DNA of 64,000 bases. Source: Corynebacterium freneyi (GTDB lineage: Bacteria; Actinomycetota; Actinomycetes; Mycobacteriales; Mycobacteriaceae). Below the pieces are notes generated by a model. That model worked only from the letters and a program-made list of their open reading frames with translations. It was not told the DNA's origin and searched no databases. Each line of letters opens with the position of its first letter. The first letter of the stretch is position 1. The stretch lies in contig NZ_CP047357.1 in the NCBI RefSeq assembly GCF_030408835.1, positions 1,364,001 to 1,428,000 of the forward strand, in the 5' to 3' direction. Both the position numbers and the translations under genes were made by a program. Of the stretch, positions 8,622 through 17,431 are shown piece after piece.

Positions 8622-10712
8622 ATGACCGACGTCGCCCGAATCATCCCGACCCTGCCGCGCCGGGCCTTCCTCGGAGCCACCGCCGCCACCACTGCGCTGG
8701 GAGCCGCCCTGGCCGCCGATTGGGGCGGGCTGGCCCCCGCCGCAGCCCAACCCGCCGGCGACGCGGCAACCCCCGGGGCGTCGTCAAGCATCCCCATGAC
8801 CGTCGGCCGCGGCATGGCCGACATGACCGGCGAACCCCTCGGCGCCGGCATGAACGGCTACGCGGTGCTCAGCCAGCAAACCAGCGGCCTGCGCCAGCGC
8901 CAGTTCGCCCGCGCCTTCGTCTTCGACGACGGCAACGGCGGCCGAGTCGCCCACGTCACCGCCGACATGGGCCTGATGTTCCAGTCCATCCAGATGGAAG
9001 TCCTCCGCCGCCTGCGCGCACGCTTCGGCGACGTCTACCACGAAGGCAACGTGCTCATCGGCGCGTCCCACACCCACGTCGCTCCCGGCGGCACCTCCGG
9101 CCACCTCATGGTCGACCTGACCACCCTCGGCTTCCGGCCCGTCACCTTCGAAGCCACCGTCGCCGGCATCGTGAAGGCCATCGAACGCGCCGACGCAGAC
9201 ATGGCCCCCAGCCACATCGCCCTGACCCGCGGCACCGTCGCCGACGCCGGCGTCAACCGGTCCAAGACGGCCTTCGACAACAACCCCGACGCCGACAAGG
9301 CCGCCTTCCCCGACGGAGTCGACCGCGATTCGGTCACGCTGCACGTGCTTCGCGACGGCAAGGCCATCGGCCTGATCAACTGGTACGGCATCCACCCCAC
9401 GACCTTCGGCCCGGAACACACCATCGTCTCCGGCGACAACAAGGGATACGCCGCCTGGCTGGCCGAACACCGCGCCGGCGTCGACCACACCAATCCCGCG
9501 ACGGCGCCGTACGTCGCGGCGTTCGCCATGTCCACCCCCGGCGACATCAGCCCCAACCACGGCCTGGTGCCCAACTCCGGGCCCGGCGACGGCAACGAAT
9601 ACGAGTCCGCCCGCATCCTCGGCCGCCGCCAGCTCGACGGCGTGGCGGGCCGCGCGGTCCCGCTGGCCGGCGGCGGAATCGACGCCCGCCACCAGTGGGT
9701 CGACATGCGCGACGTCAAGGTCGACGGCCGCTTCACCCCGGACGGCCAGCCCGGCACCACCGGACCCGCCATCCTCGGCGCGGCCTTCGCCGCCTCCTCG
9801 CAGGAAGACGGCGGCGGCGAACCCATGCTCGGCTTCAACGAAGGCGCCCGCGGCGGCACTCCCTGGGTGCGACAGGTCAACCAGGTCGTCGTGCCCGCCT
9901 CCGCTTCGGCCATCCACGGCGCCAAGGAAAACCTCCTGCCCGTCGGCTACATCCCCGGCCTGGTGCAGCAGACCCACGTCTTCCACCTGCACCGCATCGG
10001 CGGCATCACCATCGCCTCGCTCGCGTTCGAACCGACCACCGTGGCGGGCCTGCGCATGCGCCGCGCCATCGCCGAAGCGCTCGGCGTCGACATGGACACC
10101 GTCATCGTGCAGGGCTACACCTCCGGCTACGGCCACTACATCACCACGCCGGAGGAGTACGACCAGCAGGACTACGAGGGCGGCGCCACCATCTTCGGCC
10201 GCCTCACGCTGCCCGCGGCCACCCAGGTCTTCGACGGTCTCGCCTCCGCCATGGCCGCCGGCATCCCCGTCGACTCCGGCGCCGCCGAAGGCGACCTCAC
10301 CGGCAAGATCCCGCCGTCGCCGGCCGGCAACCCCTTCGTCGACCTCGCCCCGGTCGGGAAGAACTTCGGCGACGTCCTGACCGGCCCCGACGGCCCGGTC
10401 GCCGTCGGCACCCACGTAGCCATCGCCTTCGTCGGCGCCAACCCCAACTCCGACCTGCGCCACGAATCGGGCTTCCTGTCCGTGGAAAAGCGCGGCGGGG
10501 ACAACGGCGAAGGAACCCGCATCGCCGACGACTCCCACGAAGCGACCGTCATCGAATTCGCCAACGAGGGAGCCTCGACGACCACCACCATCACCTGGGA
10601 CACCAGCGACGTCGAGCCTGGGGAGTACGTCATCCGCTACCGGGGATCCTCCCGCGGTGCGGGCGGCGAGCTCACCGCCTTCGAGGGCGCCGCCGACGTC
10701 ACCGTCGTCTAA
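8622..10712 (+). CDS. Neutral/alkaline ceramidase, Tat-exported
   Basis: 696 residues from the ATG at 8622, preceded by GAGGGG. The start LPRRAFLGATAA is a twin-arginine signal, followed by Ala-rich sequence ending near AAAQ. The body is a neutral ceramidase: G-D-I-S-P-N at residues 307-312 is the family hexapeptide whose Ser (310) is the nucleophile in the Pseudomonas enzyme. SHTHVAPGG and the Tyr-rich GYTSGYGHYITTPEEY supply metal and substrate ligands. The C-terminal 150 residues form the usual Ig-like domain. The reaction is ceramide to sphingosine plus fatty acid, outside the cytoplasm. One copy of the window-wide 11-mer sits in the signal region (8779-8789). Confidence 0.93.
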   Translation: MTDVARIIPTLPRRAFLGATAATTALGAALAADWGGLAPAAAQPAGDAATPGASSSIPMTVGRGMADMTGEPLGAGMNGYAVLSQQTSGLRQRQFARAFVFDDGNGGRVAHVTADMGLMFQSIQMEVLRRLRARFGDVYHEGNVLIGASHTHVAPGGTSGHLMVDLTTLGFRPVTFEATVAGIVKAIERADADMAPSHIALTRGTVADAGVNRSKTAFDNNPDADKAAFPDGVDRDSVTLHVLRDGKAIGLINWYGIHPTTFGPEHTIVSGDNKGYAAWLAEHRAGVDHTNPATAPYVAAFAMSTPGDISPNHGLVPNSGPGDGNEYESARILGRRQLDGVAGRAVPLAGGGIDARHQWVDMRDVKVDGRFTPDGQPGTTGPAILGAAFAASSQEDGGGEPMLGFNEGARGGTPWVRQVNQVVVPASASAIHGAKENLLPVGYIPGLVQQTHVFHLHRIGGITIASLAFEPTTVAGLRMRRAIAEALGVDMDTVIVQGYTSGYGHYITTPEEYDQQDYEGGATIFGRLTLPAATQVFDGLASAMAAGIPVDSGAAEGDLTGKIPPSPAGNPFVDLAPVGKNFGDVLTGPDGPVAVGTHVAIAFVGANPNSDLRHESGFLSVEKRGGDNGEGTRIADDSHEATVIEFANEGASTTTTITWDTSDVEPGEYVIRYRGSSRGAGGELTAFEGAADVTVV

Positions 10713-10725
10713 CCTTGGACGTCAT

Positions 10726-10736
10726 CGTCGTCAAGC
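10726..10736 (-). repeat. Window-wide 11-mer GCTTGACGACG
   Basis: Intergenic copy on the minus strand, 14 bases after the ceramidase stop. See the finding on the over-represented word. Confidence 0.6.
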
Positions 10737-10834
10737 ACTGATTGATCCGGTGCCCGCCGACGTCGACGCGCTGCTGCGGCCCACCGGCCGGAGTTTTACA
10801 CTGGAACATCTCATCGACCGATGGAGGATTGCAC

Positions 10835-12001
10835 ATGACCGATGACAACGGCCGTCCCGGCGACGGCAACGCCGGCAACGACCCCTACGGCCAGCAGGGA
10901 TACGGCCAGGACCCGTACGGCCAGCAGGGATACGGCCAGGCCCCGTACGGCCAGCAGGGATACGGCCAGGACCCGTACGGCCAGCAGGGATACGGCCAGG
11001 ACCCGTACGGCCAGCAGGGATACGGCCAGGCCCCGTACGACCAGCAGGGATACGGCCAGGCCGGCTACCAGGGCTACCAGGGCTACCAGGGTTACCAGGC
11101 GCCGGGACAGGGCTACTGGCAGCAGGGTCAGCAGGGCGCCGGAGATCCGGGCATCGGCGTCGGACAGCCCGGCGGTGAGGCCCCGCCGACGTCGCCCGTG
11201 ATGTCCGGCGAAGCCCCGTTCAACATCACGCAGCCGATTACGACGGCGTTCAAGCGCGTCAACGCCAACATCGGCACGTGGCTCGGATTCATGGCGGCGG
11301 CCGGCGGCGTGATCGCCGTGGTCATGTTCCTCTTCTTCGGCGTCATCTTCGGCGGCATGTGGTCGAGCCTGTCCAACTACAACCCGTCGGATCCGTACAG
11401 CAGCCCGACGGACGCCGGACTCGGAGCAGCCGTCGGCGCGATCCTGTTGATGTACCCGGTGCTGTTCGTGCTCATCTTCGCGTTCACGGTGTTCGCCTAC
11501 CGCGGCGCGTTCGAGGAAATCGACGGTCGCAGGCCGTCGTTCGGCACGTTCTTCCGCGTCACCCGGTGGGGATCGCTGGTCGGCGTGTGGTTTTTCACCA
11601 GCATCCTCGGCTTCGTCTCCCAGATCCCGGGTGTCCTCATGATGTTCGCCGCCGGTGCCGTGGCCGAACGTTCCTCCGCCGCGGGCATCGTGGTGACGAT
11701 ATTGGCGTACGTGCTGCTCATCGCCGGCTCCGTCGTGATGTTGCCGATCTCCGTGATGATGCAGATGCTCGTCATGGACGGCCGCGCCAAGGTGCTGGAG
11801 GCCCCCGCCGTGGCGTGGAACCTGGTCAAGGCGCGGTTCTGGCCGGTCCTCGGCGCGCTGGTGCTGGCGAGCATCATCGGCGCGGTCGGCGTTTTCCTCT
11901 GCTACGTCGGTGCGCTGTACACCCTGCCGATTCAAATGGTCGCCTACGTCGAGATCTACCGCCAGGTCGTCGGCGGTCGACGCCCCGTGCCGATTCCGTA
12001 G
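10835..12001 (+). CDS. Gln/Tyr/Gly-repeat membrane protein
   Basis: 388 residues from the ATG at 10835 (GGAGGA at 10823-10828). Residues 16-75 are six tandem copies of a ten-residue unit ([10 protein letters not shown] and near variants), then four GYQ repeats. After a Gly/Pro linker, about 230 residues contain five or six hydrophobic segments, including a C-terminal hairpin near [13 protein letters not shown]. Similar layouts (low-complexity cytoplasmic head plus a DUF975/GDPD-like membrane domain) are common in actinobacteria and lack an assigned function. It follows the ceramidase on the same strand after a 122-base gap, probably as its own unit. Confidence 0.75.
   Translation: MTDDNGRPGDGNAGNDPYGQQGYGQDPYGQQGYGQAPYGQQGYGQDPYGQQGYGQDPYGQQGYGQAPYDQQGYGQAGYQGYQGYQGYQAPGQGYWQQGQQGAGDPGIGVGQPGGEAPPTSPVMSGEAPFNITQPITTAFKRVNANIGTWLGFMAAAGGVIAVVMFLFFGVIFGGMWSSLSNYNPSDPYSSPTDAGLGAAVGAILLMYPVLFVLIFAFTVFAYRGAFEEIDGRRPSFGTFFRVTRWGSLVGVWFFTSILGFVSQIPGVLMMFAAGAVAERSSAAGIVVTILAYVLLIAGSVVMLPISVMMQMLVMDGRAKVLEAPAVAWNLVKARFWPVLGALVLASIIGAVGVFLCYVGALYTLPIQMVAYVEIYRQVVGGRRPVPIP
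10880..11059 (+). repeat. Six tandem 30-base coding repeats
   Basis: Six contiguous 30-base units beginning at 10880, 10910, 10940, 10970, 11000 and 11030, differing at only a few positions (GAC or GCC at the first codon, one TACGAC). They encode [14 protein letters not shown] decapeptides. Near-identity at DNA level makes copy-number change by slippage likely. Confidence 0.95.
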
Positions 12002-12160
12002 TTCGCCGCGGCCCCGGCCCCGGCGTGCGCCTCGTTTTCGCACGCTTTCACGGGCCCATCACCCCGAAGTCGCCCGCCGTTCATGGCGCGGCCGCTTCGG
12101 GGTCATGTGTTTCGGGGATGATCGTCGGCTCCCGCGGGCGTCGCCCCGCACCGGCCATCC

Positions 12161-12307
12161 CTAAACCACGGGGTCGGTCCGCCCCGTTCCTGAACCACGG
12201 GGTCCAAACTGCGGGGTCTCCTGTTTTTCGGCGCTAAACCACGGGGTCGCCATCGAACCCGTGGTTTAGACCCCGTGGTTTGGAAGACGGTGAGCTGACC
12301 CCGTGGT
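12161..12307. repeat. Cluster of CTAAACCACGGGGTC direct and inverted repeats
   Basis: Direct copies at 12161-12175, 12191-12204 (one change), 12206-12218 (degenerate) and 12234-12248. Inverted copies at 12257-12269, 12269-12281 and 12297-12307. All lie in a 480-base gap (12002-12481) with no credible gene. The opposed copies 12234-12248 and 12257-12281 can fold on each other. Function unknown. Confidence 0.8.
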
Positions 12308-12387
12308 GTGTCGGCATTCGTGCCATTTCGGGCTTTGCGACGGCCGTCGTCACGCACACCGGCCCCGAAACACGGACAGCGCCCACG

Positions 12388-12434
12388 AAAAAACCGCCGC
12401 ACCCGACCCGGGCGAAACCGGGGGAGTGCGGCGG
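12388..12434 (-). terminator. Rho-independent terminator of ahpC-ahpD
   Basis: On the minus strand the arm CCGCCGCAC pairs perfectly with GTGCGGCGG (plus-strand arms 12394-12402 and 12426-12434), followed by a run of six T. It lies about 50 bases past the ahpD stop. Confidence 0.85.
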
Positions 12435-12481
12435 CCTTCTCGAAGCCGTGAGGCTATCGCTGCCGTGAGGCGAGGAAACGC

Positions 12482-13006
12482 TTAGCGCGCGCCCTCGACC
12501 TGGACGGTCTGGGCGACGGCCTGGACCACCGCGGCGATCTTCACGGCCTCCCAAACCTGCTCCTTGGTCAGACCCTCCTCGCGGACGGTCTTGTCGTGGG
12601 CGACGGCGCAGTGCTCGCAGCCGTTGATCGTGGACACGGCCAGCGACCACAGCTCGAAGTCGGCCTTCTCCACGCCGGGCTTGGCGATGATGTTCATGCG
12701 CAGGCCGAACTTCACCTGGGCGTAGTCGTCGCCGAGCCAACCCTTGGCGCGGTAGGCGACGTTGTTCATCGCCATGACGGTGGCGGCGCCGAGCGCGGCC
12801 TCGAAGGCCTCGTCGGACAGGTGCTCCTTGGCCTCCTCGGAGATCTCCGAGAAGACGGTGTCATTGCGGGTCGCGGCCGCCGACGCCAGGAGGGTGCCCC
12901 ACAGCTGCTGCTCGTTGAGCTCGGTGGAACGGGTCAGGGTGCCCAGGTTCAGCTTCTGATCCTTGGCGTACTCCGGCAGACCGGAGCGAAGGTTGTCAAT
13001 GCTCAT
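12482..13006 (-). CDS. ahpD: Alkyl hydroperoxidase AhpD
   Basis: 174 residues, the family length. The CxxC centre is C130-E-H-C133, with Glu118 and His137, exactly the numbering of the Mycobacterium tuberculosis enzyme. AhpD is a CxxC disulfide reductase that, with lipoylated partner proteins, recycles AhpC. It starts three bases after the ahpC stop, so the two are cotranscribed, and the terminator follows immediately. Confidence 0.97.
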   Translation of the reverse strand: MSIDNLRSGLPEYAKDQKLNLGTLTRSTELNEQQLWGTLLASAAATRNDTVFSEISEEAKEHLSDEAFEAALGAATVMAMNNVAYRAKGWLGDDYAQVKFGLRMNIIAKPGVEKADFELWSLAVSTINGCEHCAVAHDKTVREEGLTKEQVWEAVKIAAVVQAVAQTVQVEGAR

Positions 13007-13009
13007 CTA

Positions 13010-13606
13010 TTACTTCAGCTCCTGCTTCAGGACGTCCATCTTGTCGATGTTCTTGGTGGGGTCGTTCTTCTGCCAGTTGCAGGCGCAGACCTCCTCGGAC
13101 TGCAGGGCGTCGAGGACGCGCAGGACCTCGTCGACGTTGCGGCCCACGGCGTCCGGGGTGACGGAGACGAACTGGATGATGCCGTCCGGGTCGATGATGA
13201 AGGTGGCGCGGTCGGCGACGCCGTCGGCGTTCTCGACGCCGAGCGCACGCATCAGGTCGTGGCGGATGTCGGAGAACATCGGGAACGGGATGTCGAGCAG
13301 TTCCTCGTGGGTGGCGCGCCAGTTGAAGTGGGAGAACTCGTTGTCGCCGGAGCCGCCGAGAACGATGGTGTCGCGGTCCTCGAACTCCTCGTTGAGCTTG
13401 CCGAACGCGGCGATCTCGGTCGGGCAGACGAAGGTGAAGTCCTTCGGGTAGAAGAAGACGATCTTCCACTTGCCCTCGTACGAGTCGTTGGTGACCTGCT
13501 CGAAGTAGTCGTCGGGCGAAGCGGCGTTGGCCTCGCGCAGGTTGCCGCCCTTCAGGGCGGTCAGGTTGAACTCGGGGAACTTGTCGCCAACGGTGAGCAG
13601 AGCCAT
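13010..13606 (-). CDS. ahpC: Alkyl hydroperoxide reductase AhpC (peroxiredoxin)
   Basis: 198 residues. The peroxidatic Cys61 lies in DFTFVCPTE; the C-terminal VCACNW supplies resolving cysteines at 174 and 176, as in actinobacterial AhpC. It reduces H2O2, organic peroxides and peroxynitrite. The start (MALLTVGDKF) has a perfect AGGAGG six bases upstream (plus-strand 13613-13618). It is divergent from oxyR and first in the ahpC-ahpD operon, with a strong promoter at 13757-13785 whose -10 is covered by an inverted repeat. Confidence 0.97.
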   Translation of the reverse strand: MALLTVGDKFPEFNLTALKGGNLREANAASPDDYFEQVTNDSYEGKWKIVFFYPKDFTFVCPTEIAAFGKLNEEFEDRDTIVLGGSGDNEFSHFNWRATHEELLDIPFPMFSDIRHDLMRALGVENADGVADRATFIIDPDGIIQFVSVTPDAVGRNVDEVLRVLDALQSEEVCACNWQKNDPTKNIDKMDVLKQELK

Positions 13607-13756
13607 GTGAATCCTCCTAGGGGATTGGCTTGGAGTCGGTGTTCGTACGGCGCAGACGGCGCGGTGACGATTTTCCCGCTCGGCCACCCGCCGGGGGATG
13701 GTGTATCCGCCCTGGTGGTGGTGCCGGCGGGGATCGTCCCATCCGGTGCATCGCCC

Positions 13757-13785
13757 ATTATGCCTATGAAACCTCGGACTGTCAA
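13757..13785 (-). promoter_or_regulatory. ahpC promoter (TTGACA-N17-CATAAT)
   Basis: On the minus strand, -35 TTGACA (13785-13780) and -10 CATAAT (13762-13757) are separated by exactly 17 bases, a near-consensus housekeeping sigma promoter. It predicts an untranslated leader of about 140 bases before ahpC. Confidence 0.75.
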
Positions 13786-13824
13786 GAGGTAATTTGAAAT
13801 AGTCTCGTGTACGCTCATAGGCAT
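13760..13824. promoter_or_regulatory. Candidate OxyR operator: widely spaced inverted repeat
   Basis: ATGCCTATGA (13760-13769) and its exact reverse complement TCATAGGCAT (13815-13824) are 45 bases apart. The left arm overlaps the ahpC -10; the right arm overlaps the oxyR start codon. A bound OxyR tetramer could control both directions. Confidence 0.6.
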
Positions 13825-14761
13825 GCGTAATCGCGAATACCGCCCCACCCTCCCGCAGCTTCGCGCTTTCGTCGCGATCGCTGACACCGGCCACTTCGGT
13901 CAGGCCGCCCAGCGAATCGGCATTTCCCAGCCCTCCCTGTCCCAGGCCCTGTCCACGCTCGAAGGTGGTCTGGGCGTCCAGCTCGTGGAGCGTTCCACGC
14001 GCCGTCTGCTGGTCACGCCGTTGGGTCGCAGCATTTTGCCGTATGCCCGCCAGGTGTCGGAGATCGTCGACGACATCGTGGCCCGTGCGTCGGGTCGCGC
14101 CGATGAGCTCGCGGGTCCGTTGGCCATTGGTTTCATTCCGACGGTCGCGCCCTACATCCTGCCGAATTTTCTGGTCAACGTCCGCGAGGAGTTGCCGGAG
14201 CTGGAGCCGCGCATCGTGGAGGAGCCCACGGCGCACCTCATCGAGGCGTTGCGTTCGGGTGCCATCGACGCGGCGGTGCTGGCGTTGCCGTCGGGGGTGT
14301 CGTCGTTCGAGGAGACTCCGCTGTACGAGGAGGAGTTCCATCTCGTGCTTCCGGAGGGCCATGACCTGGCCGGCCACGATGATGTGCCGTTGGATGCGCT
14401 GACGGATTTGAATCTGTTGTTGCTTGACGACGGCCACTGCCTGCGTGACCAGGTGCTGGATCTGTGTCGTCGGGTGGATGCCCATCGCGACGACAGCCTG
14501 GGGTTGGAGACGCGCGCTGCGTCGTTGTCGACCGTCGTGCAGTGCGTCGCCGGCGGGCTGGGCGAAACCCTGGTGCCCGAGTCGGCGCTGAAGGTGGAGG
14601 CGCAGCGCCCCGGTCTGGCCACCGCGCGTTTCGAGGGGCCGACGCGCCCCGGCCGCACCATCGGACTGGTCCACCGGGCGTCGTCGGTGCGCGGCGACGA
14701 GTTCACCCGCATCGGTGAGCTGGTCAAGGCTGCCTACGACCGGGCCGTGTCGGAGAACTGA
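13823..14761 (+). CDS. oxyR: Hydrogen-peroxide regulator OxyR
   Basis: 312-residue LysR-type regulator. The winged helix-turn-helix occupies the first 60 residues (FGQAAQRIGISQPSLSQALS). The redox pair Cys206 and Cys215 lies in DDGHCLRDQVLDLC, as in Corynebacterium OxyR. It is divergent from ahpC, the classic target arrangement. No ribosome site precedes the ATG, and the right arm of the 10-base inverted repeat overlaps the start codon, so autorepression is likely. A copy of the window-wide 11-mer lies just ahead of the Cys206 region (14422-14432). Confidence 0.95.
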   Translation: MRNREYRPTLPQLRAFVAIADTGHFGQAAQRIGISQPSLSQALSTLEGGLGVQLVERSTRRLLVTPLGRSILPYARQVSEIVDDIVARASGRADELAGPLAIGFIPTVAPYILPNFLVNVREELPELEPRIVEEPTAHLIEALRSGAIDAAVLALPSGVSSFEETPLYEEEFHLVLPEGHDLAGHDDVPLDALTDLNLLLLDDGHCLRDQVLDLCRRVDAHRDDSLGLETRAASLSTVVQCVAGGLGETLVPESALKVEAQRPGLATARFEGPTRPGRTIGLVHRASSVRGDEFTRIGELVKAAYDRAVSEN

Positions 14762-14812
14762 GACAGCGGCGAAGAACGGAGGCCCGCGGAGAACTGATCC
14801 GCACCCGCCGGG

Positions 14813-17392
14813 TCAGCCCGCCTTGACCTCCAACGACCGCAGGCGGACCTCGCCGGCGGCGTCGGATTCGGCCAGATCGACGTCGGCGACGATGCGCCAA
14901 CCGCGGTCGCCTTCGGGGTCGAGGATGGTCTGCTCGACGCGCCACACGCCGCCGTCGGGGGCTTCGCCGGTCGCACGGGAGTCGTCGACGCGGAAATGCT
15001 CCGGGCCCCGGGCGGACGGTCCCAGGTCGACGTCGTCGTATTCGTCGAAGTAGTCGTCCATGAGCGCCGGCCAGTCCGGCGCGTCGTCGAGGTAGGAGTC
15101 GAGCTCCTCCAGTTCGCGTTCCTTTTCCAGCGCGAACAGCTGGACGTGGCGGAACATGAGGTTGCGCACCATGCGGGTGAAGGCGCGGGTGTTGCCGGTC
15201 AGCGGGCGGGATTCGTCGCCGCCGAACGCCGCCTCGCGAAGAGTCTCCTCGTCGACCGGTTTGTCGGGGTCGGCCATCTGCGCCCACTCGTCGACCAGCG
15301 AAGAGTCGACCTGCTGGATGAGTTCGCCGAGCCATTCGATGACATCGGCGAGCTCGTCGTTGGCGGCCTCCCGGGGCAGGGTGTGCCGGAGGGTGCGCCA
15401 CGCATCGGTGAGGTAGCGCAACAGCACGCCTTCGGCGCGGGCGATGCCGTATTCGGAGACGACGTCGGAGAAGGTCATGCCCTTTTCCACCATCTCGCGG
15501 ACGACGGACTTCGGCGACAGTTCGAACTCGCGCACCCACGGGTGGCCCTTGGCGTAGGTCTGGTACGCCTGCTCCAGCTCCTCGTCGAGGGGCTTGGGCC
15601 AGGTGATGTCCTCGACGATGTTCATCCGCTCGGTGTAGTCGACGCCCTCGGCCTTCAACGCCGCGATCTCCTCGCCGCGCGCGGCCTTCTGCTGCGCGGC
15701 AAGCAGCGGTCGGGGATCGTCGAGGATGGATTCGAACACGGAGATGACGTCGAGCGAGTAGTCCTCGGCCTCCGGGTCGAGCAGTTCGAGTGCGGCCAGG
15801 GCGAAGGGGGCCAGCGGCTGGTTGAGAGCGAAGTCGCGCTGCAGTTCCACGGTCAACCGCGGCCGGATGTCGTCGTCGCCGCCGGGGCCGGTGGTCTCCT
15901 CGACGATGCCGGCGGCGACGAGGCCCCGGTAGAGCTCGATGGCGGTGAGGATCGCCTGGTTCTGCTGGTGGCGGGTGTCATGGTTGCCGCGCAGCAGGTC
16001 GCGCATGTTGGCGTAGGTGTCGCCGCCGCGGGCGATTACGTTGAGCAGCATGCCGTTGCTCACCCGGAACCGGCTGGTCAGGGCCTCCGGCGGCTGCTCG
16101 ACGAGCTTGTCGAACGTCTTCTCCGACCACGTCACCTCACCCTTGGGGGCGGCCTTGAGGCGGAGCTTCTTCATCTTCGCCTCGTCCTGTCCGGCGCGTC
16201 GGCGCAGCTTGAAGTTCTCGATCTCGTGGTCCGGGGCCTGCACGACGACGGTGCCCTCGGTGTCGTAGCCCGCCCGTCCGGCGCGGCCGGCGATCTGGTG
16301 GAACTCGCGGGATTTCAGGATGCGTTGGCGCGTGCCGTCGTACTTGACCAGGCCGGTCATCAGCACCGTGCGGATGGGCACGTTGATGCCCACGCCGAGG
16401 GTGTCGGTGCCGCAGATGACCTTGAGCAGGCCGGTCTGCGACAGCCGTTCGACCAGACGCCGGTACTTCGGCAACATGCCGGCGTGGTGGACGCCGATTC
16501 CGCGGCGGACCAGTTTCGACAGCACGCGGCCGAAGGACGTCGTGAAGCGGAAGTCGCCGATCTCCTGGCGGATGCGTTCCTTCTCCTCCGGGTTGAGCAG
16601 GGTCAGGCCGGTGAGCGCCTGCGCCCGTTCGATGGCCTCGCGTTGCGAGAAATGCACGACGTAGATCGGCGCCTTGCCGTCGGCCAGCAGCTCGTCGAGG
16701 GTGTCGTGGACCGGGGCGTAGACGTAATGGAAGTCCAGCGGCACCGGGCGGGTGGTGCCGGTGACCAGTTCGACGTCGCGCCCGGTGCGTTCCTTCAGGT
16801 CGCGGCGGAACATGGACACGTCGCCGAGCGTGGCGGACATGAGCAGAAACTGCGCGCGGTGAAGAAGCAGCAGCGGCACCTGCCACGCCCAGCCGCGGTC
16901 GGGCTCGGCGTAGAAGTGGAACTCGTCCATGACCACCTGATCGATGCGCGCCTCCGGGCCCTCGCGCAGCGCGATGTTGGCGACGATTTCGGCGGTGGCG
17001 CAAATGATCGGGGCGCCGCCGTTGACGGTGGCGTCGCCGGTCATCATGCCGACGTTCTCCGCGCCGAACACCTCGCACAAGGCGAAGAACTTCTCGCTGA
17101 CCAGCGCCTTGATCGGGGCGGTGTAGAAGCTGCGCTGCCCGCGCGCCAGGGCGACGAAATGCGCGGCGATGGCCACCATCGACTTTCCCGAGCCCGTCGG
17201 CGTGGCCAGGATGACGTGGTCTCCGCCGGCCAGGGCCAGCGTCGCCTCCTCCTGCGCGGGGTAGAGCGTGATGCCCGTCTGCCTGGTCCAGGCGATGAAG
17301 GAGTCGACGATCGCGTCGTCGATCAGTGATTCGGGGACGTCGGCGAGGTCGGGGAGCATGGCGGAGAGGGACACGCCGTCCACACTATCCAA
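14813..17392 (-). CDS. DEAD/DEAH-box RNA helicase with DUF3516
   Basis: About 859 residues. The N-terminal superfamily II core has ATPTGSGKS (Walker A), DEFH (in VVMDEFHFYAEPD) and QIAGRAGRAG (motif VI). The C-terminal 400 residues match the actinobacterial DUF3516 extension. It is related to Ski2-like RNA helicases, so a role in RNA turnover is inferred. Start uncertain: TTG at 17392 is the longest, while the ATG at 17359 (MLPDLADVPES) is equally plausible and fits homologues; neither has a ribosome site. The gene converges on oxyR. Confidence 0.88.
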   Translation of the reverse strand: MDSVDGVSLSAMLPDLADVPESLIDDAIVDSFIAWTRQTGITLYPAQEEATLALAGGDHVILATPTGSGKSMVAIAAHFVALARGQRSFYTAPIKALVSEKFFALCEVFGAENVGMMTGDATVNGGAPIICATAEIVANIALREGPEARIDQVVMDEFHFYAEPDRGWAWQVPLLLLHRAQFLLMSATLGDVSMFRRDLKERTGRDVELVTGTTRPVPLDFHYVYAPVHDTLDELLADGKAPIYVVHFSQREAIERAQALTGLTLLNPEEKERIRQEIGDFRFTTSFGRVLSKLVRRGIGVHHAGMLPKYRRLVERLSQTGLLKVICGTDTLGVGINVPIRTVLMTGLVKYDGTRQRILKSREFHQIAGRAGRAGYDTEGTVVVQAPDHEIENFKLRRRAGQDEAKMKKLRLKAAPKGEVTWSEKTFDKLVEQPPEALTSRFRVSNGMLLNVIARGGDTYANMRDLLRGNHDTRHQQNQAILTAIELYRGLVAAGIVEETTGPGGDDDIRPRLTVELQRDFALNQPLAPFALAALELLDPEAEDYSLDVISVFESILDDPRPLLAAQQKAARGEEIAALKAEGVDYTERMNIVEDITWPKPLDEELEQAYQTYAKGHPWVREFELSPKSVVREMVEKGMTFSDVVSEYGIARAEGVLLRYLTDAWRTLRHTLPREAANDELADVIEWLGELIQQVDSSLVDEWAQMADPDKPVDEETLREAAFGGDESRPLTGNTRAFTRMVRNLMFRHVQLFALEKERELEELDSYLDDAPDWPALMDDYFDEYDDVDLGPSARGPEHFRVDDSRATGEAPDGGVWRVEQTILDPEGDRGWRIVADVDLAESDAAGEVRLRSLEVKAG

Positions 17393-17431
17393 TTGCCCGA
17401 TCTGACAGGCCCGCCGTGGTTACATGTTCAT

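Noticed and set aside
10880..11059. CRISPR array
   Set aside because: The units are contiguous with no spacers and lie in frame inside a coding gene.
14996..17329. A 777-residue plus-strand frame opposite the DUF3516 helicase
   Set aside because: Shadow of the helicase; biased composition and no ribosome site.
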